From Acidobacteriota bacterium (GTDB lineage: Bacteria > Acidobacteriota > Terriglobia > Terriglobales > Acidobacteriaceae), in the NCBI GenBank assembly GCA_021811745.1, contig JAJZNH010000234.1:1-8659 (forward strand): a stretch of 8,659 nt of DNA. The letters are read 5' to 3'. Under the pieces are notes generated by a model. That model ran no database searches, was not told where the DNA came from, and saw only the letters and a program-made list of their open reading frames with translations. The position numbers were made by a program, and so were the translations under genes. This document shows positions 1-6,918 of the stretch, piece after piece (positions within the stretch are counted from its first letter, which is position 1; every line of letters begins with the position of its first letter).

Positions 1-310
1 GATACGAAGGCTCCTGTACCGCGTGCGGCGCGGGGTTGAAGACAAAGGCGCGCGAACCGGTGACGCGGCCCTCCAACACGGTCCCTTTGGGAAGAAGCTC
101 CATGACCGTCTGCGTGACCCTTGCGGTGATCCGTGTGCCCGGCGCAACCTTGCCGGCCTGAATTGTCTGCGTGAACTGGACGGGAATGGCGGTTGAGGGG
201 GGCAGAGACTGGCCAAAACAAAGACTGCCGCTCACTAGCGCAGCGGTCATACTCAGTACACAGCCCATAGACAGGCAGCAGCACTTCCAATGGACATAGA
301 CTCGCTTCAT
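1..310 (-). CDS. Small exported protein of unknown function, N-terminal part
   Basis: The first 103 codons of a gene that runs off the left edge of the window. The start is ATG at 308-310, preceded by a near-perfect Shine-Dalgarno (AGGAGGTG, six bases between AGGAGG and the ATG), which fixes the start. The protein begins with a basic end (MKRVYVHWK), then three consecutive cysteines and a hydrophobic stretch, and a likely signal-peptidase site after about residue 33 (LCFGQ), so export to the periplasm or outer membrane is inferred. The mature part (IPVQFTQTIQAGKVAPGT..., then LPKGTVLEGRVTGSRAF) is rich in short beta strands with a 'PKGT-x-LEGRVT' pattern. That pattern resembles small secreted beta-barrel proteins common in Acidobacteria, but I cannot name a family. 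It lies 249 bp downstream of amrS and probably has its own promoter. Its ribosome binding site sits in a hairpin (315-335). Confidence 0.75.
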   Translation of the reverse strand, partial: MKRVYVHWKCCCLSMGCVLSMTAALVSGSLCFGQSLPPSTAIPVQFTQTIQAGKVAPGTRITARVTQTVMELLPKGTVLEGRVTGSRAFVFNPAPHAVQEPSY

Positions 311-335
311 CTTTCACCTCCTGATGTTGGAGGCG
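308..335 (-). promoter_or_regulatory. Ribosome binding site buried in a hairpin
   Basis: On the minus strand, CGCCTCC (335-329) and GGAGGTG (321-315) can pair over seven positions, with one G-U, around the seven-base loop AACATCA. The 3' arm is the Shine-Dalgarno of the exported-protein gene starting at 310. The pairing is seen directly. That it controls translation, for example as an RNA thermometer or by an upstream anti-sequestering segment, is inference. A strong Shine-Dalgarno often finds a chance CCTCC partner, so the energy in context needs to be computed. Confidence 0.4.
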
Positions 336-400
336 CGATCGGTCAGCAGCCCGCTGGTTGGGCGAGGCTGCATTTCACCGAAGGCATGCAACCTCTTTAC

Positions 401-450
401 GTTAAACAGACGCTACGATCGCATAAATGTTGTGTTAAAACTTCGCTGCG
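401..450. repeat. Spaced direct repeat GTTAAA-N4-CGCTRCG, two copies
   Basis: Copies at 401-417 and 434-450 share GTTAAA, four variable bases, then CGCTACG or CGCTGCG. Twelve of the 13 fixed positions match, and the copies start 33 bp apart, close to three helical turns. They lie about 90-140 bp upstream of the exported-protein start at 310, in an otherwise gene-free interval (311-559). Tandem in-phase sites upstream of a start are typical of regulator binding, but no regulator is identified. The rest of this gap holds a perfect 12-bp palindrome at 467-478 and no promoter I would defend. Confidence 0.35.
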
Positions 451-559
451 CAGATGGTGGGAGGAAGCGGCCGGCCGCCCTGCCTCAAGTTGGAGTGTGA
501 AGTGCGGGGCTGCGAGCTGGCCTGCTTTAACTTGTTTGGGTGCGAGACGCAGAACCACG

Positions 560-1666
560 TTAGCGGGACCGGGGAATAAAGGGCGAGGCTGAAATCTGTC
601 CACGAAAGGCCCGATCCCAACGCCCTGGAATAGCATCGCCGCACTTCGGACAGTGGCCGTCCGCAGTCAAGCGGTAGTTGGTGATACGGTAAGCGTAACG
701 CTCGACCAGCAGATCCTGGCAGCCTGGACAGCGCGTGTTCTCCAGATCGCCGACGCGGCCGGGCAGGTTGCCGGCATAGACGTAGCGCAGACCGGCCTCT
801 TTGCCGATTCGCGCCGCCCGCACCAGCGTCTCCGGGCCGGTGTCGTCCGGATCGGTCATCCTGTAATCCTTGTGGAAGGCAGTCACGTGCCAGGGAATGT
901 CTGCCGACACGCCGGCCAGAAACTCCGCCATGCTGCGCAGTTCCACATCGGAATCGTTGAAGTCCTTGATCACCAGCGTCACCACCTCTACCCAGAAGCC
1001 CATCGCGTGGAGGCCGCGAATGGTTTCCAGGATCGGCCCCAGGCGACCGCCAAGCTGGTGATAGTGCTGCTCGTCAAAGCACTTCAGGTCGACCTTGTAG
1101 AGATCCACCCACGGGCGCAGAAACTCAAGCGCCTGGGGCGTGCCGTTGCCGTTGGAGACAAAGCCCGTCGCCAAGCCGGCGGCCTTGGCTTCTTGGAAGA
1201 TCGCCACTGCCCATTCGGCGGTAATCAGCGGCTCATTGTAAGTACTCACCAGGGCGCGGGCGCCCTGCCGCCGCGCATCGCCGACCAGCTCTTCCGGCCT
1301 AACCGCCGCCGGCCGGATTCCCGCCTCGGGATCGCGCAACGCCTGCGAGGTTACCCAGTTCTGACAGTAGGCGCAATGGAGATCGCAGCCCAACATGCCA
1401 AAGCTATAGGCCAGCGCGCCGCTATAAGCATGAAAAAAGGGCTTCTGCTCAATGGGGTCGCACTGTACGCTACCCACGTATCCCCAAGGGGCGTAGAGCG
1501 TTCCGCCGCGATTCCAGCGAACTTTACAAACACCTGCCTGGCCATCGGCAATCGGGCAGCAATGTCCGCAGGCATAGCAGCGCACCCGCTTGCGGTCCAG
1601 CTTTTCGTATAAGCCCTGCGCCGCCTCGCTGACGTGCTTTTCGAGAATCTCCTTCAGGGCCGTCAT
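560..1666 (-). CDS. amrS: AmmeMemoRadiSam system radical SAM enzyme
   Basis: A 368-residue radical SAM protein of the AmrS type. The N-terminal region carries a cysteine cluster (C30, C33, C36, C37, C47). The [4Fe-4S]/SAM motif CxxxCxxC is C94-C98-C101 in MLGCDLHCAYCQNW, which is characteristic of this family and related to the pyruvate-formate-lyase-activase group. The TIM-barrel core continues with STYNEP (141-146), VSNGNG (170-175) and VDLK (192-195), and the protein ends in a zinc-ribbon-like CPGC...CPKC (C313, C316, C339, C342). The family is defined by its genomic partnership with AMMECR1-like (AmrA) and MEMO1-like (AmrB) proteins; I know of no firmly established reaction. Neither partner is in this window. 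The gene lies 113 bp after the VWA gene on the same strand. The start at 1664-1666 has only a weak ribosome binding site but gives the usual family N-terminus. Confidence 0.92.
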   Translation of the reverse strand: MTALKEILEKHVSEAAQGLYEKLDRKRVRCYACGHCCPIADGQAGVCKVRWNRGGTLYAPWGYVGSVQCDPIEQKPFFHAYSGALAYSFGMLGCDLHCAYCQNWVTSQALRDPEAGIRPAAVRPEELVGDARRQGARALVSTYNEPLITAEWAVAIFQEAKAAGLATGFVSNGNGTPQALEFLRPWVDLYKVDLKCFDEQHYHQLGGRLGPILETIRGLHAMGFWVEVVTLVIKDFNDSDVELRSMAEFLAGVSADIPWHVTAFHKDYRMTDPDDTGPETLVRAARIGKEAGLRYVYAGNLPGRVGDLENTRCPGCQDLLVERYAYRITNYRLTADGHCPKCGDAIPGRWDRAFRGQISASPFIPRSR

Positions 1667-1779
1667 ACGTACAAATACCCACTGAAGGGCACTAGGCTAC
1701 CTGCCGCTGCGGACTTTGGGGCGCTGCAGCTCAGTCGCCTGAACGCGCCCTTTTGGGCCACCTCCACCCTACCACGTTT

Positions 1780-2748
1780 TTACCTTGGAATCACTGCTCC
1801 AGCCGGCGGGTCTGAGTAATAGCCGGCGCGGTGACTAATCTGGAATTGCCCGGGTGCGGCGCGCGGAATCGTGACCTCGATGGTATGGAAATCAACCCCC
1901 GGCGACTGGTGCTGTGGATAGTAGCCGAGCAGGTATTGCGTACGCAGATCTTCGCTCACTTTCTTGAAGGTCACATCCATGCCGCCCTGGTTCACGTAAA
2001 AATACCTGCCTCCGGTCTGCTCGGCCAGCGTGATCAGCGCGTGTTCGCCGCCGATGTCGCGGCCGGCGCTGGCTGCGATGGGCACGTCGATAAGCGAGTA
2101 GATCATCACTTCGTCGCGCAAGGCCGCTTCTAAGGCCTCCGGATAGGTCGCGCTATCCGCGATGTCGTCGCCGTCGGAGATCACCAGCAGCACTTTGCGT
2201 CCCTGCTTCGATCCGAGGCTCGCGGAACCCGTGCGGATGGCCTCGTACAGCTCAGTCCCTCCGCCCCCGTGCAAATCGCTCAGCCCGCGGTTGATCATCT
2301 TCAAGTTATTGGTGAAGGGCGTCAACTGGTGCACGAAGGTCGCAAACCGGTAGACGCTCATCTGGTCTTGCGGGCGCAGTATGTCGTGCGCAAAACGGCG
2401 CGCGGCAGCAGCCTCAGAGCGCATATCCTTGTACACGCTGCCGCTGGTGTCGATGGCCAGAACTAGATTCAGCGGCAGCTCCGACTGCTTCTCAAAGATC
2501 GCGATCTTCTGCGGCCGCCCATCCTCGAAGAGGGCGAAATCGTTGCGCGTCAGCCCGCCCACGATGGCGCCGTTCTTGTCCGTTACATTCACAAAGACGT
2601 TGACCAGTTTCACGTTCAAGCGCAGGGTGGTTGGCTGCGCGGAGCCGATCAACGGCGCCAGCGCGAGGAGCGCGGGGCAGAGGCATTGCTGAAGGACGGT
2701 CAGCCATCCCTGCGCCGCCAACACACGGCAGGACCGCTCACTCTTCAT
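1780..2748 (-). CDS. Secreted VWA-domain protein (VWFA-related, Acidobacterial type)
   Basis: A 322-residue protein with an N-terminal signal peptide (hydrophobic core about residues 22-36, likely cleavage near A37 in IGSAQP), so it acts outside the cytoplasm. Residues 44-86 form the N-terminal strand region typical of the Acidobacterial VWFA-related family (LNVKLVNVFVNVTDKNG, then LTRNDFALFEDG). A complete von Willebrand A fold follows from about 93. The metal-ion-dependent adhesion site is intact: D100-x-S102-x-S104, T165 in HGGGGTELYEA, and SDGDD at 191-195. The C-terminal YLLGYYP (272-278) and HRAGYY segment is also a family hallmark. Such proteins are very abundant in Acidobacteria, and their ligands are unknown. 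The ATG at 2746-2748 overlaps the end of moaDE by 11 bp and has GAGG six bases upstream inside the moaDE coding sequence, so translation is probably coupled to that gene. Confidence 0.9.
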   Translation of the reverse strand: MKSERSCRVLAAQGWLTVLQQCLCPALLALAPLIGSAQPTTLRLNVKLVNVFVNVTDKNGAIVGGLTRNDFALFEDGRPQKIAIFEKQSELPLNLVLAIDTSGSVYKDMRSEAAAARRFAHDILRPQDQMSVYRFATFVHQLTPFTNNLKMINRGLSDLHGGGGTELYEAIRTGSASLGSKQGRKVLLVISDGDDIADSATYPEALEAALRDEVMIYSLIDVPIAASAGRDIGGEHALITLAEQTGGRYFYVNQGGMDVTFKKVSEDLRTQYLLGYYPQHQSPGVDFHTIEVTIPRAAPGQFQISHRAGYYSDPPAGAVIPR

Positions 2749-3487
2749 GGCGGGCCTCTATGGTGTCCACCGCCAGTGCGGGGGGAAACGGCTCGCCCGG
2801 CGCCCACACTGCACCGTCCACAAAGGTCTCCTTCTTCCAGATGGGCACGGTCTGCTTGAGTGTGTCGATCAGCCAGCGGCAAGCCTCGAAGGCCTGCGCC
2901 CGGTGCGCCGAAGCCACCACAATGAGTACGCTGGTTTCGCCGATCTGCAACCGGCCCAGGCGGTGCACCACGGTTACCTGGCGCACGCCGAAGCGCTCCC
3001 GCGCCTGACGCCCAAGCTCCCGCATCTGGCGGAGGGCCATCTCTTCATAGGCCTCGTAGTCCAGGTAGAGCGTAAGCCGGCCGCGCGAGTGGTTGCGCAC
3101 GATGCCGTCAAAGACTACGACTGCGCCATCCTCGCCGCGCTTGGCCTCGGCCACCAGCTTTCCAGCGTCGATCGTCTCGCACGTGAGCGCCACGGTAACA
3201 TGCTCCGGACCACTGTTGTTGTCCAAAGAGTCGGCTGGCTGCGCGGCGCAGCCGCCAGAGACAGGCGGCAGCAAACCCACCTCGTCGCCGTCGCGCAATA
3301 CTCGTTCGGCCGAGGCAAACTCGGCGTTGACGCCTACCGCGATGCCCTGCAGGCTGGCTGCGGGCAAGGTGGCGCTCAGGCGCTCCAGCAACTCCCCGAC
3401 CGTGGCGCCCGCCGGCAACTCGACCATCGCGTCTGCCGGGCCGAGCCATTCTTTCAATATGCCGAATGGAATTACGCGCACCTTCAT
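2738..3487 (-). CDS. moaDE: MoaD-MoaE fusion, molybdopterin synthase
   Basis: Both subunits of molybdopterin synthase in one chain of 249 residues. This enzyme adds two sulfurs to cyclic pyranopterin monophosphate to make molybdopterin, in the cytoplasm. Residues 1-79 are the ubiquitin-like MoaD (KVRVIPFG..., DEVGLLPPVSGG), ending in the diagnostic Gly78-Gly79 that normally carries the thiocarboxylate. Cys80 and a short linker (about 80-95) follow, then MoaE with F126-D-G-I-V-R131, HRLGRLQIGE (175-184), ASAHR (192-196) and PIWKKE (215-220) with the expected active-site lysines. All catalytic motifs look intact. Because the MoaD tail must be free to be sulfurylated, processing after Gly79 is expected, as reported for the mycobacterial fusion MoaX. 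I chose the ATG at 3485-3487, which gives a standard MoaD N-terminus; a GTG two codons upstream (3491-3493) is possible, and neither has a convincing Shine-Dalgarno. The stop lies 11 bp inside the VWA gene. Confidence 0.93.
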   Translation of the reverse strand: MKVRVIPFGILKEWLGPADAMVELPAGATVGELLERLSATLPAASLQGIAVGVNAEFASAERVLRDGDEVGLLPPVSGGCAAQPADSLDNNSGPEHVTVALTCETIDAGKLVAEAKRGEDGAVVVFDGIVRNHSRGRLTLYLDYEAYEEMALRQMRELGRQARERFGVRQVTVVHRLGRLQIGETSVLIVVASAHRAQAFEACRWLIDTLKQTVPIWKKETFVDGAVWAPGEPFPPALAVDTIEARHEE

Positions 3488-3597
3488 ATCCACTGCAAGA
3501 AGAATACTGCCTGCCGGTTAGACGCGGCGGGCAACCACTCCGGGGGAAGGTTCTGTGCGCTTTCGGTCCGGCAGCGCCGCCTGCGGCCCTGCCCGCC
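3488..3597. other. Gap between receptor gene and moaDE with a long-loop inverted repeat
   Basis: This 110-bp GC-rich gap has no gene and no clear promoter. It contains a perfect 8-bp inverted repeat, GGCGGGCA at 3526-3533 and TGCCCGCC at 3590-3597, the latter directly abutting the receptor stop codon. The 56-bp interval also has a small GCCGC/GCGGC hairpin near 3576-3587. There is no T-run on the minus strand, so it is not a classical intrinsic terminator. It may be a long-range stem or chance in GC-rich DNA. Read-through from the receptor gene into moaDE is possible. Confidence 0.3.
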
Positions 3598-6500
3598 TCA
3601 CCACAGCAGTTTCACGGCAAACTGGATCTGGCGTGAAGTGGTCGCGGTGCTGGTGATCACGCCTGCCGTGGGCGACCCTCCGGAGGGAGTAAACACGATC
3701 AGGTTGGGCGTGTTGAAGTTCGTGTGATTCAAAATATTGAAAAACTCTGCGCGGAACTGGAGATCGAGACCCTCATGAATGGCCGTGTCCTTGAGCATGG
3801 AAAAGTCCCACTCCGCCGCGCCCGGCCCAGTCAAGCTGTCCCGGCTGAGGTTACCGTAGAATCCGCTCCCGGGAGGCGGGGCGAGGAACGCTTGCGGGTT
3901 GAACCACTCGCCCGGTTTCTTAACCAGCACCGAACCTCTGAAATCGGGATTGGCGAACAAGCGCACCGGGTTCTTGGTGTCCCCGTTGTTCGACGGGTTA
4001 TAGCTGAGCTGGGGCGTAAACGGGAAGCCGGACTGCAAGGTGACAATGGAGGTCGCCGTCCAGCCGCTGACCATGGCATCAGGAAAGCCGGTCAACCGGT
4101 TCAGGTAGCGCCGCTGTTTCCCGAACGGCAGCTCGTAAACGCCATCGAGCGTGGCTGCATTTCTTACGTCGTAGGTCGCTGGACCCCAGTCCGCTTTCAC
4201 GTCGAAGGGATTCTCGACCAGCCCCGGCGCATTGCCTGCTGCGGTTCCATTCAGCGAATCGCCGTCGTCGAGCGCCTTGGACCAGGTATAAACCGCGCGC
4301 ATCAGCAAGCCCTTGCTCATGCGGTGGTTGGCGTCCACCTGGAGCGCATTGTAGGAGCTGGTTCCCACCGAAAACCACGCCCACGCGGGGCCTAGCGCCG
4401 GATTGGCCAGCGGCGTTCCCGGAGCGACGTAATAGGTGCCCGCCGGGACAGGCTTGCCTGCCAGCGGCGCGGGGAAATTCGCCGGATAAATTGCCGGGCA
4501 AGAAGCACCCGGGCAGACGGTCGGGGTGGGCTCGTTGTCATCCAAACTGACAAGCTCGTGGTATCCGTACGAGCCCACGTAGCCCAACGTCAAGACCGTA
4601 TTGGGTGTGAGCTCCTGTTCAATGTGCATTGAGTAGGAGACGAGCGTGGGAGTGCTCATGTCGGGTTGTACGCCGCCAGGCGCGACTCTGGCGTTGGCCG
4701 GAGGCGAGACTGACAGCGGCAGGCTGGAGACGGGAAGGTTGGCGATGCTATAGGACGGGTTGAAGGGCGCATTCTGGTCCATGCGGTAGCCGAGCGCATC
4801 CTGCAAGTCGTTGTACATGCCGAAGCCCGCATGCACGACGGTCTTCCCGCTCGCCGGGCTCCATGCCAGTCCGAAGCGCGGCTGGGGCAGGAATTTGGCG
4901 TTATTCACTGTGAACGCCGAGCGCCCAATGCGCGGCTGCGTCTGGATGATTCCGTTGCTGAAGACGAAGTTTGCCGCCCGCCCGTGCGCCTCGTTCCATC
5001 CCGTGGTGAAGGCCGCGCGGAAGCCGAATGTCAATGTCAGTTTGGGCGTAGCGCGATAGGTGTCTTGCGCGTACCAGGCGCCCATGAGCGAGCGCCAGTT
5101 CATTTCCGTGGGCGCCGGATCGTAGAGAAACGTGCCCACTGTGCCCTCCAGGAATTGCTGGAGTCCTGTGAAGGTCGTTTGCCCGAATTGCGTCAGGGCC
5201 AGATCCTCGTTGGAGCCGAGGGGCTGCAGCCACACTCCCATGTTCAGGTTATGCAGCCCCTGCGTCAGGATCAAATGATCCTCATAGGTGTAAAGGTTCC
5301 GCGCGATGTGCAGATCGCTGCCGATATTGCTGCCCGCGAGGCTCACCTGTGCGGATGGATTCGCGGCGGCGCTGCCTCCCACCACCACCGCGCCTACGGG
5401 CTTGTTCCCCACAAAGCCCGGAACCCCGGCTGCCGGCGTGCCCGGCGTGGGCTCGCCGGTATAGAAGTAGGCGGCACGAGAGAAGCCGATGGTCGCCGTA
5501 TTAAGCAGCGTGGGAGAAATGACGTGCGTCTCCCGCAGGCTCAGCACCTGCTCGCGCAGATTCTCGAGGTCGGTGCTGTAGAGATTGGCGGCGGTGGGCG
5601 TCACGTCCGCGCTGTTGTCAATGGTGTACACACCGGTGAAGGTGTTGGCACTGGAAAACACGCGGTCCAGGCGCGTCGTGCCAAAGTCGTCGCGGATGGT
5701 CTGCAGCGGGCTGTTGAAGGCCTCCGCGATACCGCCAAAGTCGGGCGCGCCGGGGCTTTGCACGGGCCACAGGTTGAACAGCGGCGCCACCCCCGGCCCG
5801 ACGCCGACGTCCACCAATCCCGACGTAGGGCACGGATTCGGCGCGGGGCTTACCAGTTTGCAGGGCAGGTAGCCCTTGCGCGCCTCACTATCCGGAACCA
5901 AAGCCACGCCGGTCTGATGCAGGTGTTGCTCGAACCCTTCGAAGTTGCCGAACAGAAATGTTCTGTTTCTCTGGATGGGCCCGCCGAGCGAGGCTCCGGA
6001 CTGGTTGCGCTGAAACGGCGGCGCGGCACCCCGGTCGAAGTAGTTGCGCGCGTCGAAGGCGGAGTTGCGCACAAACTCGTACAACGAGCCGTGCAACTCG
6101 TTAGTGCCGCCCCTGGTGACAATCAGCACTTGCGCTCCCGGACGCTTGCCGTATTCGGCGCCATAGCCATCGCGCAGCACATTGAACTCCTGCACCGCAT
6201 CAACGCCCAGTAACTGGCCGCTTGTGCCTCCCGGCTGCATGTTGTTTTCCGCTGCTCCGGTGAACTCCACGCCGTTGAGCAGAAACAGATTCTGTTGCGG
6301 GCGATTGCCGGAGACGGCAAAATCGTTGCCCACCGTGGAGTTGGAAACCCCGATTCCACCCACCTTTTGTGAAGTGAAGTTCACAATCCCAGGATTCAGC
6401 GTGAGCAACTCGTCGTAGCTGCGCCCATTAAGCGGCAGGTCGCTTACCTGCTGCTCGTCTACCAGACCCGAGATGTCGGCGGTGGTCAGATTCACAGCGG

Positions 6501-6918
6501 CCGCATTGGCGTTTACTGTCACCTGCTGCCTCACGCTGCCCACGGTGAGGCGCACATTGGCCGCAGCCTCCTGGCCCACGGAAAGCTGAATTCCGGCGCG
6601 AATCGCTTCGGTAAATCCTTCTTTCTTGACCACGATTCTGTAACTGCCAGCGGGCAAATCGAGAATCTGATAGCGGCCGTCGCGGCTGCTGGCCGTGGCA
6701 CGCCGCGCCCCGGTGTTCACGTCTTCCACGGTTATCTGAGCGCGGGCCACCGCCGCGCCGGAGGGGTCAGTCACCATTCCGCTCAGGGTTGCCGATTGCG
6801 CCGCGGCGCCGGGAACCCATGCCGATCCGAGGGCGAGACAGAGGAGGGCGAAGAGGACTGCGTTCATACAGCAAGGACTGGGATGCACACCGTTGTTCTG
6901 GAGCACAGGCAGGTTCAC
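3598..6918 (-). CDS. Oar-like TonB-dependent outer-membrane receptor
   Basis: A 1106-residue outer-membrane protein. In order: a short extension (1-17); a hydrophobic signal sequence (about 18-40, ending GAAAQS); a carboxypeptidase-regulatory-like beta-sandwich (about 43-128, with SGMVTDPSGAAVARAQITV, DGRYQILDLPAGSYRI and VKKEGF); the TonB plug (about 145-275, with DLPLNGRSYDELL, FAVSGNRPQQNLFLLNGVE and GYGAEYGKRPGAQV); then a long beta barrel ending in alternating hydrophobics and a C-terminal tryptophan (FAVKLLW), the usual barrel-assembly signal. Acidobacteria carry many such receptors, thought to import large or complex organic ligands; the substrate cannot be predicted. Loop cysteines C353 and C363 may form a disulfide. 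The start is GTG at 6916-6918, chosen because GGAGGT lies four bases upstream; the internal ATG at 6865-6867 (residue 18) gives a cleaner signal peptide but has no Shine-Dalgarno. No dedicated TonB, ExbB or ExbD gene is nearby. Confidence 0.93.
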   Translation of the reverse strand: MNLPVLQNNGVHPSPCCMNAVLFALLCLALGSAWVPGAAAQSATLSGMVTDPSGAAVARAQITVEDVNTGARRATASSRDGRYQILDLPAGSYRIVVKKEGFTEAIRAGIQLSVGQEAAANVRLTVGSVRQQVTVNANAAAVNLTTADISGLVDEQQVSDLPLNGRSYDELLTLNPGIVNFTSQKVGGIGVSNSTVGNDFAVSGNRPQQNLFLLNGVEFTGAAENNMQPGGTSGQLLGVDAVQEFNVLRDGYGAEYGKRPGAQVLIVTRGGTNELHGSLYEFVRNSAFDARNYFDRGAAPPFQRNQSGASLGGPIQRNRTFLFGNFEGFEQHLHQTGVALVPDSEARKGYLPCKLVSPAPNPCPTSGLVDVGVGPGVAPLFNLWPVQSPGAPDFGGIAEAFNSPLQTIRDDFGTTRLDRVFSSANTFTGVYTIDNSADVTPTAANLYSTDLENLREQVLSLRETHVISPTLLNTATIGFSRAAYFYTGEPTPGTPAAGVPGFVGNKPVGAVVVGGSAAANPSAQVSLAGSNIGSDLHIARNLYTYEDHLILTQGLHNLNMGVWLQPLGSNEDLALTQFGQTTFTGLQQFLEGTVGTFLYDPAPTEMNWRSLMGAWYAQDTYRATPKLTLTFGFRAAFTTGWNEAHGRAANFVFSNGIIQTQPRIGRSAFTVNNAKFLPQPRFGLAWSPASGKTVVHAGFGMYNDLQDALGYRMDQNAPFNPSYSIANLPVSSLPLSVSPPANARVAPGGVQPDMSTPTLVSYSMHIEQELTPNTVLTLGYVGSYGYHELVSLDDNEPTPTVCPGASCPAIYPANFPAPLAGKPVPAGTYYVAPGTPLANPALGPAWAWFSVGTSSYNALQVDANHRMSKGLLMRAVYTWSKALDDGDSLNGTAAGNAPGLVENPFDVKADWGPATYDVRNAATLDGVYELPFGKQRRYLNRLTGFPDAMVSGWTATSIVTLQSGFPFTPQLSYNPSNNGDTKNPVRLFANPDFRGSVLVKKPGEWFNPQAFLAPPPGSGFYGNLSRDSLTGPGAAEWDFSMLKDTAIHEGLDLQFRAEFFNILNHTNFNTPNLIVFTPSGGSPTAGVITSTATTSRQIQFAVKLLW

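Noticed and set aside
653..1612. Plus-strand ORF of 319 codons opposite amrS
   Set aside because: Antisense shadow of a radical SAM gene with all motifs intact; no recognisable domain or ribosome site.
1747..1758. GCCC-TTTT-GGGC hairpin between the VWA gene and amrS as a terminator
   Set aside because: Only four base pairs and no T-run on the transcribed side; too weak to call.
2747..3727. Plus-strand ORF of 326 codons opposite moaDE
   Set aside because: Covers moaDE and the gap in antisense; composition is typical of a shadow frame.
4831..6213. Plus-strand ORF of 460 codons opposite the receptor gene
   Set aside because: It is antisense to a fully recognisable TonB receptor. Its translation is rich in Arg, His, Gly and Ala without domains, as expected from the complementary frame of high-GC coding DNA.
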